From: Clostridiales bacterium COT073_COT-073
GTDB lineage: Bacteria; Bacillota; Clostridia; Lachnospirales; Vallitaleaceae
Direction: 5' to 3'
DNA: 64,000 nucleotides
NCBI GenBank assembly: GCA_003858485.1
Contig: RQYD01000011.1
Span: 82,536 to 146,535 of the forward strand
Below the pieces are notes generated by a model. It searched no databases. It was not told the origin of the DNA and was given only the letters and a program-made list of their open reading frames with translations. A program made the position numbers and the translations under genes. Of this stretch, positions 8,739 through 17,951 are shown in pieces (positions within the stretch are counted from its first letter, which is position 1; each line of letters opens with the position of its first letter).

Positions 8739-10019
8739 CTATCTAAGTACTTCATCCATCTTCCTAGCAGCTTCGTCTAAAGTTTCTTTCGCATCCGCAC
8801 CTTTTAATACAACATTTGTGACGGCATCTGTAAGAATTTGATCTAATTCCGACCACTGCGGTATAGCTGGCCTAGCTCTTGAAGTCTTAATTGCCTCTAA
8901 AAACACCTTATAGTTTTTAATACTTGTAATCTCTGCATTTTCTAATGCTTTTTTATTTACAGGTATTTGACCTGCTTTTCCCATTTCCACTTGCGCAAAT
9001 TCATTTGTCATAAACTTCACAAATTTCCAAGCAGCTTCTTTATTTGCGTTTCTACTTATAGAAATATCCTCTCCACCTAATACCTGTATAGAACCATTCT
9101 TTCCAGCCGGCATAGTTGTTGCGTCATAATCTGTGAAATCTGCATGTCCGCCTTGTAATTCAGCATATTTCCAAGGACCATCTATAATCATTGCATATCT
9201 TCCTTGAGCAAATCCGTCTGTCATGGGAATATCTCCACTATTAAATCCCGATAAAAATCCGTCTTTATATAATTGCGCAAACTTAGAAAGTAATTCCACA
9301 TTGGCTTCTGAATTTAAATATCCTTCCGCTTTGCTGTTATCTTCATTTAAAAGCTCACCACCATTAGACCAAATAAAAGGTAACATATTCCATCCTGATA
9401 AAGCCGGCTCTCCATATCCCCAAATTTTTTGAGCGGCTTCACTCGATAAATTTCTAGCAGCTTCAAAAAATTCATCCAATGTTTTTGGAACTTCCACGTC
9501 ATTCTCACCCATTAATTTCGTATTATAAAACAGTATTTTAGTATTTGTATTAAGTCCTAAACCATAGTAGTGTCCCTTAACATTCGCAGTATCCATTGGT
9601 CCTGTCAAAATACCTTCTTTTACAGAATTAAATTCTTCAAATTCTTCATCAAGTGCCATTAACATATCCGCATCTACAAACTCCGGAATCCAAGCACTAT
9701 CCACTCTTATTACATCCGGCAAATTACTTGCTGTTGCGGCAACTAGTGCTTTATTATGTAGATCTGCCCAGTCATGTGATACAGCTTCTACTTTTACATC
9801 TGGGTTTTGCTTTTCAAACTCCGGAATAAGAATTTCCATTAAAACCTTGTTTTCATTCGATTGCTCGTTATAATGATGCCAAAAAACTATATTTGTTACT
9901 GTTTCATTTTTTTCAATTTGTTTGTTCTTTGTTTCTGCTTGTTTTGGTGAAGTACAAGAAGTTAAGCCTATCATTATTGCTAGCGTCAAAAATATCCCTA
10001 ATAATTTTCGGTTTTTCAT
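8739..10019 (-). CDS. Maltodextrin-binding lipoprotein (extracellular solute-binding protein family 1)
   Basis: This 426-residue protein starts with a lipoprotein signal ('LAIMIGLTSC', lipid-modified Cys near residue 22), so it is anchored outside the membrane. The body is a family 1 binding protein: 'NIVFWHHYNE' at the start, 'GYGEPALSGWNMLPFIWSNG' in the middle and 'GGEDISISRNANKEAAWKFVKFM' in the last third, as in MalE and GanO relatives. It would deliver maltodextrins to the two permeases encoded downstream. A GGAGGGAA site stands five bases before the ATG. There is no promoter in the 42-base gap before it, so it belongs to the lacI-led operon. Confidence 0.9.
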   Translation of the reverse strand: MKNRKLLGIFLTLAIMIGLTSCTSPKQAETKNKQIEKNETVTNIVFWHHYNEQSNENKVLMEILIPEFEKQNPDVKVEAVSHDWADLHNKALVAATASNLPDVIRVDSAWIPEFVDADMLMALDEEFEEFNSVKEGILTGPMDTANVKGHYYGLGLNTNTKILFYNTKLMGENDVEVPKTLDEFFEAARNLSSEAAQKIWGYGEPALSGWNMLPFIWSNGGELLNEDNSKAEGYLNSEANVELLSKFAQLYKDGFLSGFNSGDIPMTDGFAQGRYAMIIDGPWKYAELQGGHADFTDYDATTMPAGKNGSIQVLGGEDISISRNANKEAAWKFVKFMTNEFAQVEMGKAGQIPVNKKALENAEITSIKNYKVFLEAIKTSRARPAIPQWSELDQILTDAVTNVVLKGADAKETLDEAARKMDEVLR

Positions 10020-10061
10020 GACATTCCCTCCATTTACATATAAATCATCAATAGTTGCAAA

Positions 10062-11810
10062 TCATTGACTTCCAAGCAAAATTTTTGCCGATTGTGCAGG
10101 CAAATCTACAAATAAATCGTCCTTCTCTTTTTTAATTACCTCCTCTTCATTCAATAAATTAATATACTCTTGTTCCTTTACTCCATTTTCTTTCAACGTA
10201 CATGTTTGGTCAAATTGAGATATGTTTAAAATCACATAAATTTTTTCTTTTTTATATTCTCTTTTAAACGCATAAACTTTTTGTTTGTCACTACAATAAA
10301 TCGTTTTGAAACTTCCTTCTCTAATAGCCTTATACCGCTTTCTAATATCTACTAATCTCCTTATCAATTTACTAAAATCAAATTTTGTTTCTCCCCATAC
10401 CATAGCCTTTCTGCAATCCGGATCATTGCCACCAAGCATAGCAAACTCATCCCCATAATAAAGAGAAGGAATTCCTACAAAAGTGTATAACAAAACAAGA
10501 CCCAAAACATATTTTCTCTCATTTTCTTCTACAACAGTCATAAACCTTTCTGTATCATGAGTTCCCAGCAAATTGAAAAGTTGATTTACTCTATTTTTAG
10601 GATATATCCATAATATAGAATTCAATCTTTCATCAAACTGACTTGTGCTTATCCTTTCTTTTGCAAGATAAGAAATAACAGCATCCCTAAAAATATAGTT
10701 CATTAAGCTATCCATCTGATTTTCTAAAAACATAGAGGTCTGTTCTCCCCATGTTTCACCTATCATAACCGCTTCGGGTTTAACCTCTTTAATAGCTTCT
10801 CTAAATCTATACCAAAACTGAAACTCAACTTCGTCTGCTACATCTAATCTCCAGCCGTCAATATCATATTCTTCAATCCAATACTTGCCTATTCTTACTA
10901 TGTATTCCCTTACCTCTTTATTAGAATAGTTAAATTTCGGCATAAACGGATAGTAGCCAACACATTCATAATCTAAAATTTTTCCATCTGGCAATTCAAA
11001 TTCTTTAAAATAAAACCAATCTCTAAAAGATGAATTTTTATCTTTTAATGCTTTCTGAAAAAGTGGAAACGAATAGCCACAATGATTAAACACACCATCC
11101 AGTACTACTTTTATTCCTCTGGAGTGACATTTTTTAACAAGTTCTTTCAAATCATCTTCTGTTCCAAAATGCGGATCAATTTTAAAATAATTCATAGTAT
11201 CATATTTATGATTATCATTTGCTTCAAAAATAGGATTTATATATAATGCATTGATCCCTAATTCTTCTAAATAATCTAACCTTTTTATGATACCTACGAT
11301 ATCTCCACCCATAAAATTAGTTGATGTAGGCTTTGCCCCCCATTTTTCCACATTGATAGGGTCTAATTGTCTATTTCCATTACAAAATCTTTCAGGAAAT
11401 ATTTGATAAAAAACTGCATCTTTTAGCCAAGAAACTTCTCCATCAAAAATCTGATTATTAGTATATAAATATTCAAACGCATTCCCTTCTATAAACTCTT
11501 TAGAACTCCCATAATAATCATAATAATCATCTCCTGACTTAAAAAAATATTTCAAATAACTGGTAGGATAATTTGTATTAAGAACTAGTTCATAATGAGC
11601 GCTATTTTTTGTCTTGTAAACCAAGGCCATTTCTTCTGTACGATACTCATTCGGTTTATCGGTTTGTCTATTCCAATAACAAAACTCAAGTTTTATCGAA
11701 TCTTTCTCAAAAGATAAATCCCAAGAATCAATTCTTGCTTTAATAACCAAGTTATATCGATCTATTGGATAACGATCAATTTTATCAGGCTTATGTTTTA
11801 AAATAAACAT
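10062..11810 (-). CDS. Cytosolic GH13 enzyme, cyclomaltodextrinase/neopullulanase type
   Basis: This 582-residue protein has no signal peptide. About 120 N-terminal residues form a beta domain of the CBM34 kind, followed by a GH13 barrel. Visible signatures are 'KDAVFYQIFPERFCNG', region I 'DGVFNH', nucleophile Asp in 'GWRLDVADE' (residue 323), acid/base Glu in 'IGETWGE' (352) and Asp in 'GTHDTERF' (419). This layout matches GH13 subfamily 20 enzymes, which split imported cyclodextrins and maltodextrins. It overlaps the end of lacI by 13 bases, so the two are translated together. It is the inside partner of the secreted amylase. Confidence 0.9.
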   Translation of the reverse strand: MFILKHKPDKIDRYPIDRYNLVIKARIDSWDLSFEKDSIKLEFCYWNRQTDKPNEYRTEEMALVYKTKNSAHYELVLNTNYPTSYLKYFFKSGDDYYDYYGSSKEFIEGNAFEYLYTNNQIFDGEVSWLKDAVFYQIFPERFCNGNRQLDPINVEKWGAKPTSTNFMGGDIVGIIKRLDYLEELGINALYINPIFEANDNHKYDTMNYFKIDPHFGTEDDLKELVKKCHSRGIKVVLDGVFNHCGYSFPLFQKALKDKNSSFRDWFYFKEFELPDGKILDYECVGYYPFMPKFNYSNKEVREYIVRIGKYWIEEYDIDGWRLDVADEVEFQFWYRFREAIKEVKPEAVMIGETWGEQTSMFLENQMDSLMNYIFRDAVISYLAKERISTSQFDERLNSILWIYPKNRVNQLFNLLGTHDTERFMTVVEENERKYVLGLVLLYTFVGIPSLYYGDEFAMLGGNDPDCRKAMVWGETKFDFSKLIRRLVDIRKRYKAIREGSFKTIYCSDKQKVYAFKREYKKEKIYVILNISQFDQTCTLKENGVKEQEYINLLNEEEVIKKEKDDLFVDLPAQSAKILLGSQ

Positions 11811-12829
11811 TCCTGCTCCTCCTTTTTAACAGTAGATTCTCGCACACATAATTTAGGTATAATCTTAAGATTTAAAAGATTTTCCTCTTGATTTTCCATC
11901 TTTTGTAATAATGCTCTTGCTACCTCAGAACCCAATGCTAAAACATCTACATCCACCGTTGTTAATCTTGGCATTGATAATTCCACAACCGGATAACTAT
12001 CAAAAGTTATAATCGCAAATTCTCTGCCCATAAGAAATTCTGTTTTCGTAGCAACCCTCTGTGCCGCCAGTGCATGATGATTGCTTAATGTCAATACTGC
12101 ATCCAGCTCCTCATCTTCTTCTAAGGCATTTAATATCTTTTCATAGGCATCTCTAAAATTGTCATGAGTAAGATCAATGAATTTCGCCTTTATTTCTTTG
12201 TTTTTTAAAACATTTTTTATCCCCTCTATACGTCTTATATTGAATACATCTTTCGAATTTATTTCAGTAACTAAAATTTTTTTATATTTATTTTCAGATA
12301 GATGTTCTACAGCCAATTCCCCCGCTTTATAATTATCTACATCTACCCAATCCACTTTATATTTTTCAAGTGTTTCTCCAATACAAACAAATGGTAAACC
12401 ACTCTTTTTCAAAGAGCCTAAAAATTTATTATCAAGCATCAATGAATATAATAAAATGCCATCTGCTTTTTTTTCAAATGCCAGCCTTTCAATCAATCCT
12501 TTATCATGAGCACTTTTGTTGTATATTGATAAACTATATCCCTTCTTTGCAAGCACTTTTTCTATTCCAAATTGTACTTGTTGAAAAAATGGGTTATCAA
12601 AAGCTGACGGATTATCAATATCGACAATCAACGCTACCCTACTCGTCTTTTGGCTTACAAAACATCTGGCCATACTATTAGGATGATATTTCAATTCTTT
12701 CATTGCTCTTTCAACTATTTGTTTTGTTTCAAACTTTACGACCGATTTATTATTTATAACTCTCGAAACCGTTGCTATTGAGACATCTGCCCACCTAGCA
12801 ACATCATGAATTGTTGCATCTGTCTTCAT
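11798..12829 (-). CDS. LacI-family transcriptional regulator of the maltodextrin operon
   Basis: The N-terminal helix-turn-helix is typical ('TIHDVARWADVSIATVSRVIN', residues 6-26), followed by the hinge helix region ('KELKYHPNSMARCF') and a periplasmic-binding-protein-like sensor domain. Length (343 residues) is normal. AAAGGA stands six bases before the ATG. It is the first gene of the operon and is preceded by a palindromic operator that overlaps its own promoter, so it probably represses itself and all genes downstream until a maltodextrin-derived inducer binds. Confidence 0.92.
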   Translation of the reverse strand: MKTDATIHDVARWADVSIATVSRVINNKSVVKFETKQIVERAMKELKYHPNSMARCFVSQKTSRVALIVDIDNPSAFDNPFFQQVQFGIEKVLAKKGYSLSIYNKSAHDKGLIERLAFEKKADGILLYSLMLDNKFLGSLKKSGLPFVCIGETLEKYKVDWVDVDNYKAGELAVEHLSENKYKKILVTEINSKDVFNIRRIEGIKNVLKNKEIKAKFIDLTHDNFRDAYEKILNALEEDEELDAVLTLSNHHALAAQRVATKTEFLMGREFAIITFDSYPVVELSMPRLTTVDVDVLALGSEVARALLQKMENQEENLLNLKIIPKLCVRESTVKKEEQECLF

Positions 12830-12851
12830 TATTTTTCCTTTCCAGCTATGT

Positions 12852-12880
12852 ATTATATAAAATGTAAATGTTTACATTTT
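12852..12880 (-). promoter_or_regulatory. Promoter and LacI-type operator of the maltodextrin operon
   Basis: A -10 element TATAAT lies at 12852-12857 on the minus strand, 22 bases before lacI. Just upstream, 12861-12878 reads AATGTAAATGTTTACATT, a palindrome apart from the central TG, matching the size and shape of LacI-family operators. It covers the spacer and -35 region, where bound repressor would block RNA polymerase. The -35 itself is poor (AAAATG). Confidence 0.75.
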
Positions 12881-13101
12881 TTTATTAAATTATATATTTT
12901 ATTATATCATTATTGTTTAATATGTCAATAGCTCCTTGCTTGAGTTTTCGTATTTTTTCTAATTTTTTTCTAAAATTCTTTAATAAAGATGGGTTCATCC
13001 TGATTATAGTAGACAAAAATGATTTAGATTATAAATGTCTAAAATATGTCATAAGATAACTTTAAACTGAAATTTTTGTGAAAACTTCAAATAAGCATAT
13101 C

Positions 13102-13130
13102 TTGACAAACGATTAAATACTCTCTATACT
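13102..13130 (+). promoter_or_regulatory. Sigma-A promoter of asnA
   Basis: TTGACA (13102-13107) and TATACT (13125-13130) are separated by exactly 17 bases. The implied transcript has a leader of about 125 bases before asnA containing a decayed repeat. The stretch 12881-13101 between this promoter and the lacI promoter is AT-rich and shows nothing else I can name. Confidence 0.8.
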
Positions 13131-13146
13131 AAATTCCAATGTAACG

Positions 13147-13245
13147 CTTCACTTTCCTCACTTTATCTTTCGCAGCCAGCGGTAAGCTGCAAAGCAGTGA
13201 AATAAAACTTAAAAAGACTGTGAAAAGGCGTACGAAAAAATTAAA
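13147..13245 (+). repeat. Possible strongly decayed copy of the small mobile element, in the asnA leader
   Basis: The left end CTTCACTTTCCTCAC resembles the terminal repeat CTCAACTTTCCCAC, and 'CTTAAAAAGACTGT' (from about 13208) resembles the inner right part 'CCTAAAAAAGACTGT' of intact copies. 'CAGCGGTAAGCTG' in the middle can fold. No flanking duplication is clear. This is the weakest member of the family. Confidence 0.35.
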
Positions 13246-13264
13246 AATCAGATTGGAGAAATAT

Positions 13265-14272
13265 ATGTCACTGATTATTCCTAACAATTATCATTCTTAT
13301 ATTGACTTAAAAAGCACAGAAGATGCCATCAAGGCGGTAAAAGATTACTTTGAAAACACCTTGGCTTATAAATTGAATTTACAGCGGGTATCTGCTCCTC
13401 TATTCGTTCCGGTTGAAAGCGGCCTGAACGATAATTTAACCGGCTCAGAAAAAGCAATCAGCTTCCAAATTCCAAGTATTCCCGGCAAGAATATGGAAAT
13501 CATTCACTCCCTGGCTAAATGGAAACGGATGGCTTTAAAGCGCTATCACTATGAAGCCGGTGAAGGCCTTTATACGGATATGAATGCTCTTCGCACTTTT
13601 GAAGACTTGGATAATCTGCACTCGGTTTATGTTGACCAATGGGATTGGGAAAAAATTATTGAGCCGAAAGATTGTAATTTTAAATTTTTGAAAAAAACGG
13701 TCGAAACTATTTATGATGTGTTTAAAGATACAGAATTATTTGTTTCCCATCGCTATCCAAAAATAAAACCAATTTTACCTGCTAAAATTCATTTTGTTTC
13801 AACTCAGGAATTGGAAGATAAGTATCCGGATTTAACGCCAAAAGAAAGAGAAAATAAAATTTGTAAAAAATATGGGGCAGTTTTTATTCATCAGATCGGT
13901 GATGTCCTTGCTTCCGGTCAAAAACATGATGGCCGTTCACCTGATTATGATGATTGGGAGTTAAATGGTGATATCTTGTTATGGTCTGATATTATTGATA
14001 TGGCAGTCGAGTTATCTTCGATGGGAATTCGGGTAAATTCTGATAAATTAAAACAACAATTAAAAAAAGCCGGCTGTGAAGAACGTCTGCAACTTGATTT
14101 TCACAAAAAGCTTGTAAATAACGAATTGCCTCAAACAATGGGCGGTGGCATTGGCCAGTCACGGATTTGCATGTTTTTTCTGCGTAAGGCACATATTGGC
14201 GAAGTGCAAGCCAGTTTGTGGCCGGATGAAATGATTGCCAAATTGGCTGAGCATCAAATTACCTTACTTTAA
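13265..14272 (+). CDS. asnA: Aspartate-ammonia ligase (asparagine synthetase A)
   Basis: It makes asparagine from aspartate, ammonia and ATP in the cytoplasm. The 335-residue protein matches AsnA in length and motifs: 'SGLNDNLTGSEKAISF' near residue 55, 'AKWKRMAL', 'DMNALR', 'SVYVDQWDWEK' and near the end 'GGGIGQSRICMFFL', the class II synthetase motif 3. The ATG at 13265 has TTGGAG in front; an upstream in-frame extension to 13220 lies in repeat-derived leader and is not part of the family. It has its own sigma-A promoter. Confidence 0.95.
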   Translation: MSLIIPNNYHSYIDLKSTEDAIKAVKDYFENTLAYKLNLQRVSAPLFVPVESGLNDNLTGSEKAISFQIPSIPGKNMEIIHSLAKWKRMALKRYHYEAGEGLYTDMNALRTFEDLDNLHSVYVDQWDWEKIIEPKDCNFKFLKKTVETIYDVFKDTELFVSHRYPKIKPILPAKIHFVSTQELEDKYPDLTPKERENKICKKYGAVFIHQIGDVLASGQKHDGRSPDYDDWELNGDILLWSDIIDMAVELSSMGIRVNSDKLKQQLKKAGCEERLQLDFHKKLVNNELPQTMGGGIGQSRICMFFLRKAHIGEVQASLWPDEMIAKLAEHQITLL

Positions 14273-14304
14273 TTAAAACATCTTATTTTTAACGGGAAAA
14301 TCTG

Positions 14305-14333
14305 TTTACAGAACTTTTATCAAATGTTATAAT
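14305..14333 (+). promoter_or_regulatory. Sigma-A promoter of the NADH oxidase gene
   Basis: TTTACA (14305-14310) and TATAAT (14328-14333) with a 17-base spacer stand 57 bases before the nox start codon. Confidence 0.8.
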
Positions 14334-14389
14334 AAATACGATTTTATGATTGTTTGATTTATGATATTTTTCACTCAAAGGAGGAAATT

Positions 14390-15733
14390 ATGAGCAAAAT
14401 TATTGTAATTGGCGCAAACCATGCCGGTACAGCCGCTATTCGGACCATGCTTAGCTTATCTAAAGATAATCAGGTATTGGTTTTTGACCAAAATTCCAAC
14501 ATCAGTTTCTTAGGCTGCGGCATGGCGCTTTGGATCGGCAAGCAAATTGCCGGCAGTGATGGGTTATTTTATTCCAACAAAGCGGAACTGGAAAGCATGG
14601 GTGCTAAAGTTTATATGGAAACTCCGGTGGATCGAATTGATTTTGATAACAAAGTTGTTTATGCGACCGGAAAAAATGGCGAAAAATTTGAAGAGAGCTA
14701 TGATAAATTAGTCTTGGCAACTGGTTCTCTACCAATTATTCCAAATATTCCAGGAAAGGACCTGGAAAATGTACAACAAGTAAAACTTTTCCAAAATGCT
14801 CAGGAAGTAATTGATAAATTGTCTAACCCGAATATTAAAAATGTAACAGTGGTTGGCGCCGGATATATTGGCGTTGAGTTAGCAGAAGCTTTCCAAAGGT
14901 TAAATAAAAATGTTACCTTGGTTGATGTTCTGGATACCACTTTAGGTGTATATTATGATGATAATTTCACTTCTATGATGAATGAAAATTTGAAAAATCA
15001 TGGTATTCATTTAGCGCTGGGCGAAAAAGTAGTTGAAATCAAAGGAAATGGTAAAGTAGAAACCGTTGTCACCGATAAGCAGGAAATTCCGGCAGACATG
15101 GTCATCCTTTGCGTTGGTTTCCGGCCAAATACTGATTTAGGCAAAGAAAAATTAACCATTTTCCGTAATGGTGCCTATATTGTTAACCGCCGCCAAGAAA
15201 CTTCTCAGCCGGATGTATATGCAATTGGTGACTGCGCTACCGTCTTTGATAACTCGATTCAGGATTCTAACTACATTGCCCTGGCAACCAATTCTGTTCG
15301 TTCCGGTCTGGTAGCAGCTTACAATTTAACTGGTAATGATGTTGAAAGTATTGGTGTTCAAGGTTCAAATGGTATTTCCATTTATGGTTTGAATATGGTT
15401 TCGACCGGTTTATCCGTAAAAAAAGCCAATGATCTTGGGATTGAAGTTGAGTATACTGATTACAAAGATTTGCAAAAACCGGAATTTATGGATCCAAAAA
15501 CTCATAATAATCCGGAAGTCCAAATTCGGATTGTATATGATAAGAAAACACGAGTGGTTCTTGGCGCGCAAATGGCCTCAACCTATGATGTATCGATGGG
15601 CATTCATATGTTCTCACTGGCCATTCAGGAGCAAGTGACGATCGACCGTTTAAAACTGCTTGATATCTTCTTCCTGCCCCACTTTAACAAACCATATAAC
15701 TATATTACCATGGCTGCACTGGGAGCAAAATAA
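14390..15733 (+). CDS. nox: NADH oxidase, FAD-dependent, probably water-forming
   Basis: This 447-residue flavoprotein belongs to the NADH oxidase/CoA-disulfide reductase family. It has an N-terminal FAD-binding motif ('[11 protein letters not shown]'), the redox-active Cys in '[12 protein letters not shown]' (around residue 43), which in water-forming Nox is the single catalytic cysteine, a second dinucleotide motif for NADH ('[15 protein letters not shown]', around 155) and the FAD-contacting 'VYAIGDCA' (around 280). It would reduce O2 to water at the expense of NADH, protecting an anaerobe from oxygen and regenerating NAD+. AGGAGG stands five bases before the ATG at 14390; an in-frame extension to 14354 has no such site. 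Confidence 0.93.
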   Translation: MSKIIVIGANHAGTAAIRTMLSLSKDNQVLVFDQNSNISFLGCGMALWIGKQIAGSDGLFYSNKAELESMGAKVYMETPVDRIDFDNKVVYATGKNGEKFEESYDKLVLATGSLPIIPNIPGKDLENVQQVKLFQNAQEVIDKLSNPNIKNVTVVGAGYIGVELAEAFQRLNKNVTLVDVLDTTLGVYYDDNFTSMMNENLKNHGIHLALGEKVVEIKGNGKVETVVTDKQEIPADMVILCVGFRPNTDLGKEKLTIFRNGAYIVNRRQETSQPDVYAIGDCATVFDNSIQDSNYIALATNSVRSGLVAAYNLTGNDVESIGVQGSNGISIYGLNMVSTGLSVKKANDLGIEVEYTDYKDLQKPEFMDPKTHNNPEVQIRIVYDKKTRVVLGAQMASTYDVSMGIHMFSLAIQEQVTIDRLKLLDIFFLPHFNKPYNYITMAALGAK

Positions 15734-15749
15734 GGAATAAATATCCTTT

Positions 15750-15786
15750 CAGGACTTGCTTTGCAAGATTACTTTCGGAAGACATG
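15750..15786 (+). repeat. Fragment of the small mobile element (core hairpin)
   Basis: 'ACTTGCTTTGCAAGATTACTTTCGG' in this stretch (about 15757-15781) nearly matches the core of the complete copy at 20596-20748 ('ACTTGCTTCGCAAG', then 'ATTGCTTTCG'). No terminal repeats remain. The hairpin CTTGC/GCAAG is kept. Confidence 0.5.
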
Positions 15787-15812
15787 ACCGGAAAATATTT
15801 TGGGGAATAATT

Positions 15813-15861
15813 AAAAAGAAGTTGCCATCCAAACCTTTTGTTTGGTCGACAACTTCTTTTT
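15813..15861. terminator. Terminator after nox
   Basis: AAAAAGAAGTTG and CAACTTCTTTTT form a perfect 12-bp stem around a 25-base loop, with A and T runs at both ends, so it can stop transcription from either side. It lies about 80 bases after nox. Confidence 0.85.
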
Positions 15862-15935
15862 CATATCTGTACAGTCTGATAGCGCTGATACTTGTTTTTT
15901 GAGCAAAAAAAAGGTATAATATTTTAAAATATAAA

Positions 15936-16088
15936 CTTAACTTTACCACAGTTCTGTAATCTTCCAGAGAGTGGTCGCATCAGTTCCTCCTGTTTTCGAA
16001 GTACATGCCTTTCGTCACTTGCTTTATAACATGGTTTTCGCAGCAGCCGACCTAAAAAGACTATCCTGGAGGATGTGAAGAAATTGAA
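15936..16088 (+). mobile_element. Old copy of the small inverted-repeat element, with 7-bp target duplication
   Basis: This 153-bp stretch is the same length as the intact copy at 20596-20748 and follows it throughout: left end CTTAACTTTACCAC, inner 'GACCTAAAAAGACTAT' and right end GTGAAGAAATTGAA. It is flanked on both sides by ATATAAA (15929-15935 and 16089-16095), a perfect 7-bp direct repeat. The small hairpin GTTCC/GGAAC of other copies is here ATCC/GGAT (in 'ATCCTGGAGGAT'), so pairing is kept although the bases changed. Codes for nothing. Confidence 0.8.
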
Positions 16089-16194
16089 ATATAAAGTTAC
16101 TAAAAGTTTATCACGATCAAATCAAATGCTTGATTTTACTTATACGCACCATGACCATAAACTTTGGATAAGTTTGAAAGGAATGATCAGAAGT

Positions 16195-16809
16195 ATGCCT
16201 AATGATAAAAAAAACGAACTGCAAACTTTAGAAACCAAAGACTTGATTCTCCGGCCTTTTAGAATGAGTGACCTCAATGATTTTTATGAATATGCCAAGC
16301 AACCGGAAGTTGGACCCAGAGCGGGCTGGAAGCCACATACTGATAAAAATTTCTCCGCCAGGATCTTAAGATCATTTATTGAGCAAAAAGAAGTTTATGC
16401 CATTGTCCTAAAGCGGCAAAATATCGTAATTGGCAGTATTGGACTGCATTTCCGGCCGCTTCCTGATTTATTTATCAAGCAAAATCCCAGCCAAAACTAT
16501 CGTGAGATCGGCTATGTTTTAAATTCCGATTACTGGGGAAAAGGTTATATGTCGCAAGCCGTTTCGGCTGTTATTTATTATGCTTTTCAATATTTAAAAC
16601 TGGACTTTCTGGCGGTTGCCCATAATGTGGAAAATCTTGCCTCACAACGGGTCATTGAAAAATGTGGTTTTAAATATTTAGGCACTTTTGAAAAAGAAAT
16701 GGTTTTCCTTGATCATCAAATCATTACTTCTCGTGCCTATATTCTGGAGCTGGATAAGGCCTATAAACCACAAGCCGATCATCCCTATGACGGCGTTACC
16801 ATATTTTAA
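16195..16809 (+). CDS. GNAT-family N-acetyltransferase (RimJ/RimL type)
   Basis: The protein starts the family fold at 'LETKDLILRPF' and continues through 'REIGYVLNSDYWGKGYMSQAV', the acetyl-CoA-binding loop (about residues 105-125), to 'NLASQRVIEKCGFKYLG', typical of RimJ/RimL relatives that acetylate protein N-termini or small amines. The substrate is unknown. The start is uncertain: the frame is open back to a GTG at 16075, but that codon lies in the terminal repeat of the mobile element. Possible starts are ATG 16123, 16183 and 16195; AAAGGA at 16176-16182 is the only ribosome-binding-site-like sequence. I favour 16195, which leaves ten residues before the fold. Confidence 0.8.
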   Translation: MPNDKKNELQTLETKDLILRPFRMSDLNDFYEYAKQPEVGPRAGWKPHTDKNFSARILRSFIEQKEVYAIVLKRQNIVIGSIGLHFRPLPDLFIKQNPSQNYREIGYVLNSDYWGKGYMSQAVSAVIYYAFQYLKLDFLAVAHNVENLASQRVIEKCGFKYLGTFEKEMVFLDHQIITSRAYILELDKAYKPQADHPYDGVTIF

Positions 16810-16835
16810 AGAAAGAAATTACTATAAAATATCAC

Positions 16836-16870
16836 AAAAGCACACGGACTTCCTTTTTCCATGTGCTTTT
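16836..16870 (+). terminator. Terminator of the GNAT gene
   Basis: AAAAGCACACGGA pairs with TCCATGTGCTTTT (one mismatch) around a nine-base loop 27 bases after the stop; T-rich sequence follows. Confidence 0.8.
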
Positions 16871-16977
16871 ACTTGTTTTTATTTTCGTGGCTGTTTTGCA
16901 AATCCTCTGCTCTGTTTAAAGCACTTTTTCGTCATTTTTGCTGTTCTATTCCCTGTACAACTTACTATTGTAGGATC

Positions 16978-17142
16978 TATTTTCGCACTTTTCTGCAAAA
17001 AGATACTTGGTAGCACATTCCATAGTGAAATACTTAGCATTTCTCCATGATATATGACCTGATTTGCAATTCATCCCCGCTTTCGCCGCTTATTTTGTAA
17101 GATGGCCTTTGCAATACATACAAAAACCATAAAAAAGTTGAG
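16978..17142 (+). repeat. Decayed copies of the small mobile element between two convergent genes
   Basis: 'CGCACTTTTCTGCAAAAAGAT' is nearly the complement of the module in the copies at 54867 and 59512. 'CCCCGCTTTCGCCGC', followed by 'TTATTTTGTAAGATG', matches the truncated copy at 44379. The block ends in 'CCATAAAAAAGTTGAG', like an element end with its inner part deleted. Together they fill most of the 336-base gap 16810-17145; nothing else is seen there apart from the GNAT terminator. Confidence 0.6.
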
Positions 17143-17145
17143 TAA

Positions 17146-17799
17146 TTATACTTCTGATACTAAAATTTGTTCCAGCTCGCTGACATTCAGAGCGATATAC
17201 TGGGCACCATGGCTTTCCAATTCAAGTCTGTCACCAAAGCCATACAGTACACCAATCGCATTTAAACCATGCTCTCTGGCTCCACAAATATCATATTTGC
17301 GATCGCCAACCATAATTGCCTTTTCTTTATTAATTCCATGTTTATCCAGTACATATGCAATCACATCTGCTTTTTCTGTGCGTTCTCCATTTAATTCACT
17401 GCCAATGATATCCTCAAAATATTCTGAAATTTCAAAATAATCCAGAATTTCTTTGGAGTAAATCGTTGGCTTAGATGTCGCCACATATAGTTTACGGCCA
17501 CTTCTTTTCAAAGCCTGCAGCAGTTCTTTAATGCCCTGATAAAGGCGATTTTCAAATTTGCCTTTTTCAGCAAAACGTTGTCGGAAAAGTTCCGACAAAA
17601 TATCCGACTCTTCTTTACTAAAACCATAATGGCCAATAAAAGTCTCTTCCAGCGGGGGGCCCACAAATTGATTCAAATCTTTTAAGTTCTCAATTTCGAC
17701 ATTAAAATGCCGCAAAGCATGTGCCATTGATTTGGTAATGCCTTCTGCCGAATCTGTTAATGTACCGTCTAAATCAAATAAAATATATTGATATTTCAT
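17146..17799 (-). CDS. HAD-superfamily hydrolase, phosphoglycolate phosphatase-like
   Basis: This 217-residue phosphatase shows HAD motif I 'FDLDGTLTDS' (Asp nucleophile near residue 9), a four-helix cap including 'FVGPPLEETF', motif II 'VATSKP' and motif IV 'MVGDRKYDICGA'. It belongs to the Gph/PpaX group that removes phosphate from small metabolites such as phosphoglycolate or pyrophosphate. Cytoplasmic and probably a single-gene unit: the neighbours on each side are separated by repeat remnants and by the dps terminator. Confidence 0.88.
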   Translation of the reverse strand: MKYQYILFDLDGTLTDSAEGITKSMAHALRHFNVEIENLKDLNQFVGPPLEETFIGHYGFSKEESDILSELFRQRFAEKGKFENRLYQGIKELLQALKRSGRKLYVATSKPTIYSKEILDYFEISEYFEDIIGSELNGERTEKADVIAYVLDKHGINKEKAIMVGDRKYDICGAREHGLNAIGVLYGFGDRLELESHGAQYIALNVSELEQILVSEV

Positions 17800-17910
17800 A
17801 CTAATTGAACCTTTTTTATGTCTAATCCTTGTTTTCAGTTTAAGTTTTTTCCCGCATTCTCCTATACATTCTGCTTCACTTATTGTCTTTATTATATTAT
17901 GATTAAAATT

Positions 17911-17937
17911 AAAAAAGCTCCGGCCAAACCGAAGCTA
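17911..17937 (-). terminator. Terminator of dps
   Basis: On the minus strand AGCTTCGG and CCGGAGCT form a stem with a short loop, followed by six T, 15 bases after the dps stop. Confidence 0.85.
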
Positions 17938-17951
17938 TTATTTATTTCTGA

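Noticed and set aside
5030..12829. Maltodextrin operon as part of a prophage or transposon
   Set aside because: Composition suggests transfer, but no integrase, transposase, direct repeats or tRNA at either border could be found.
17102..17440. 112-codon frame on the plus strand
   Set aside because: It lies opposite the HAD phosphatase and begins inside an element remnant. The HAD gene on the other strand has all its motifs.
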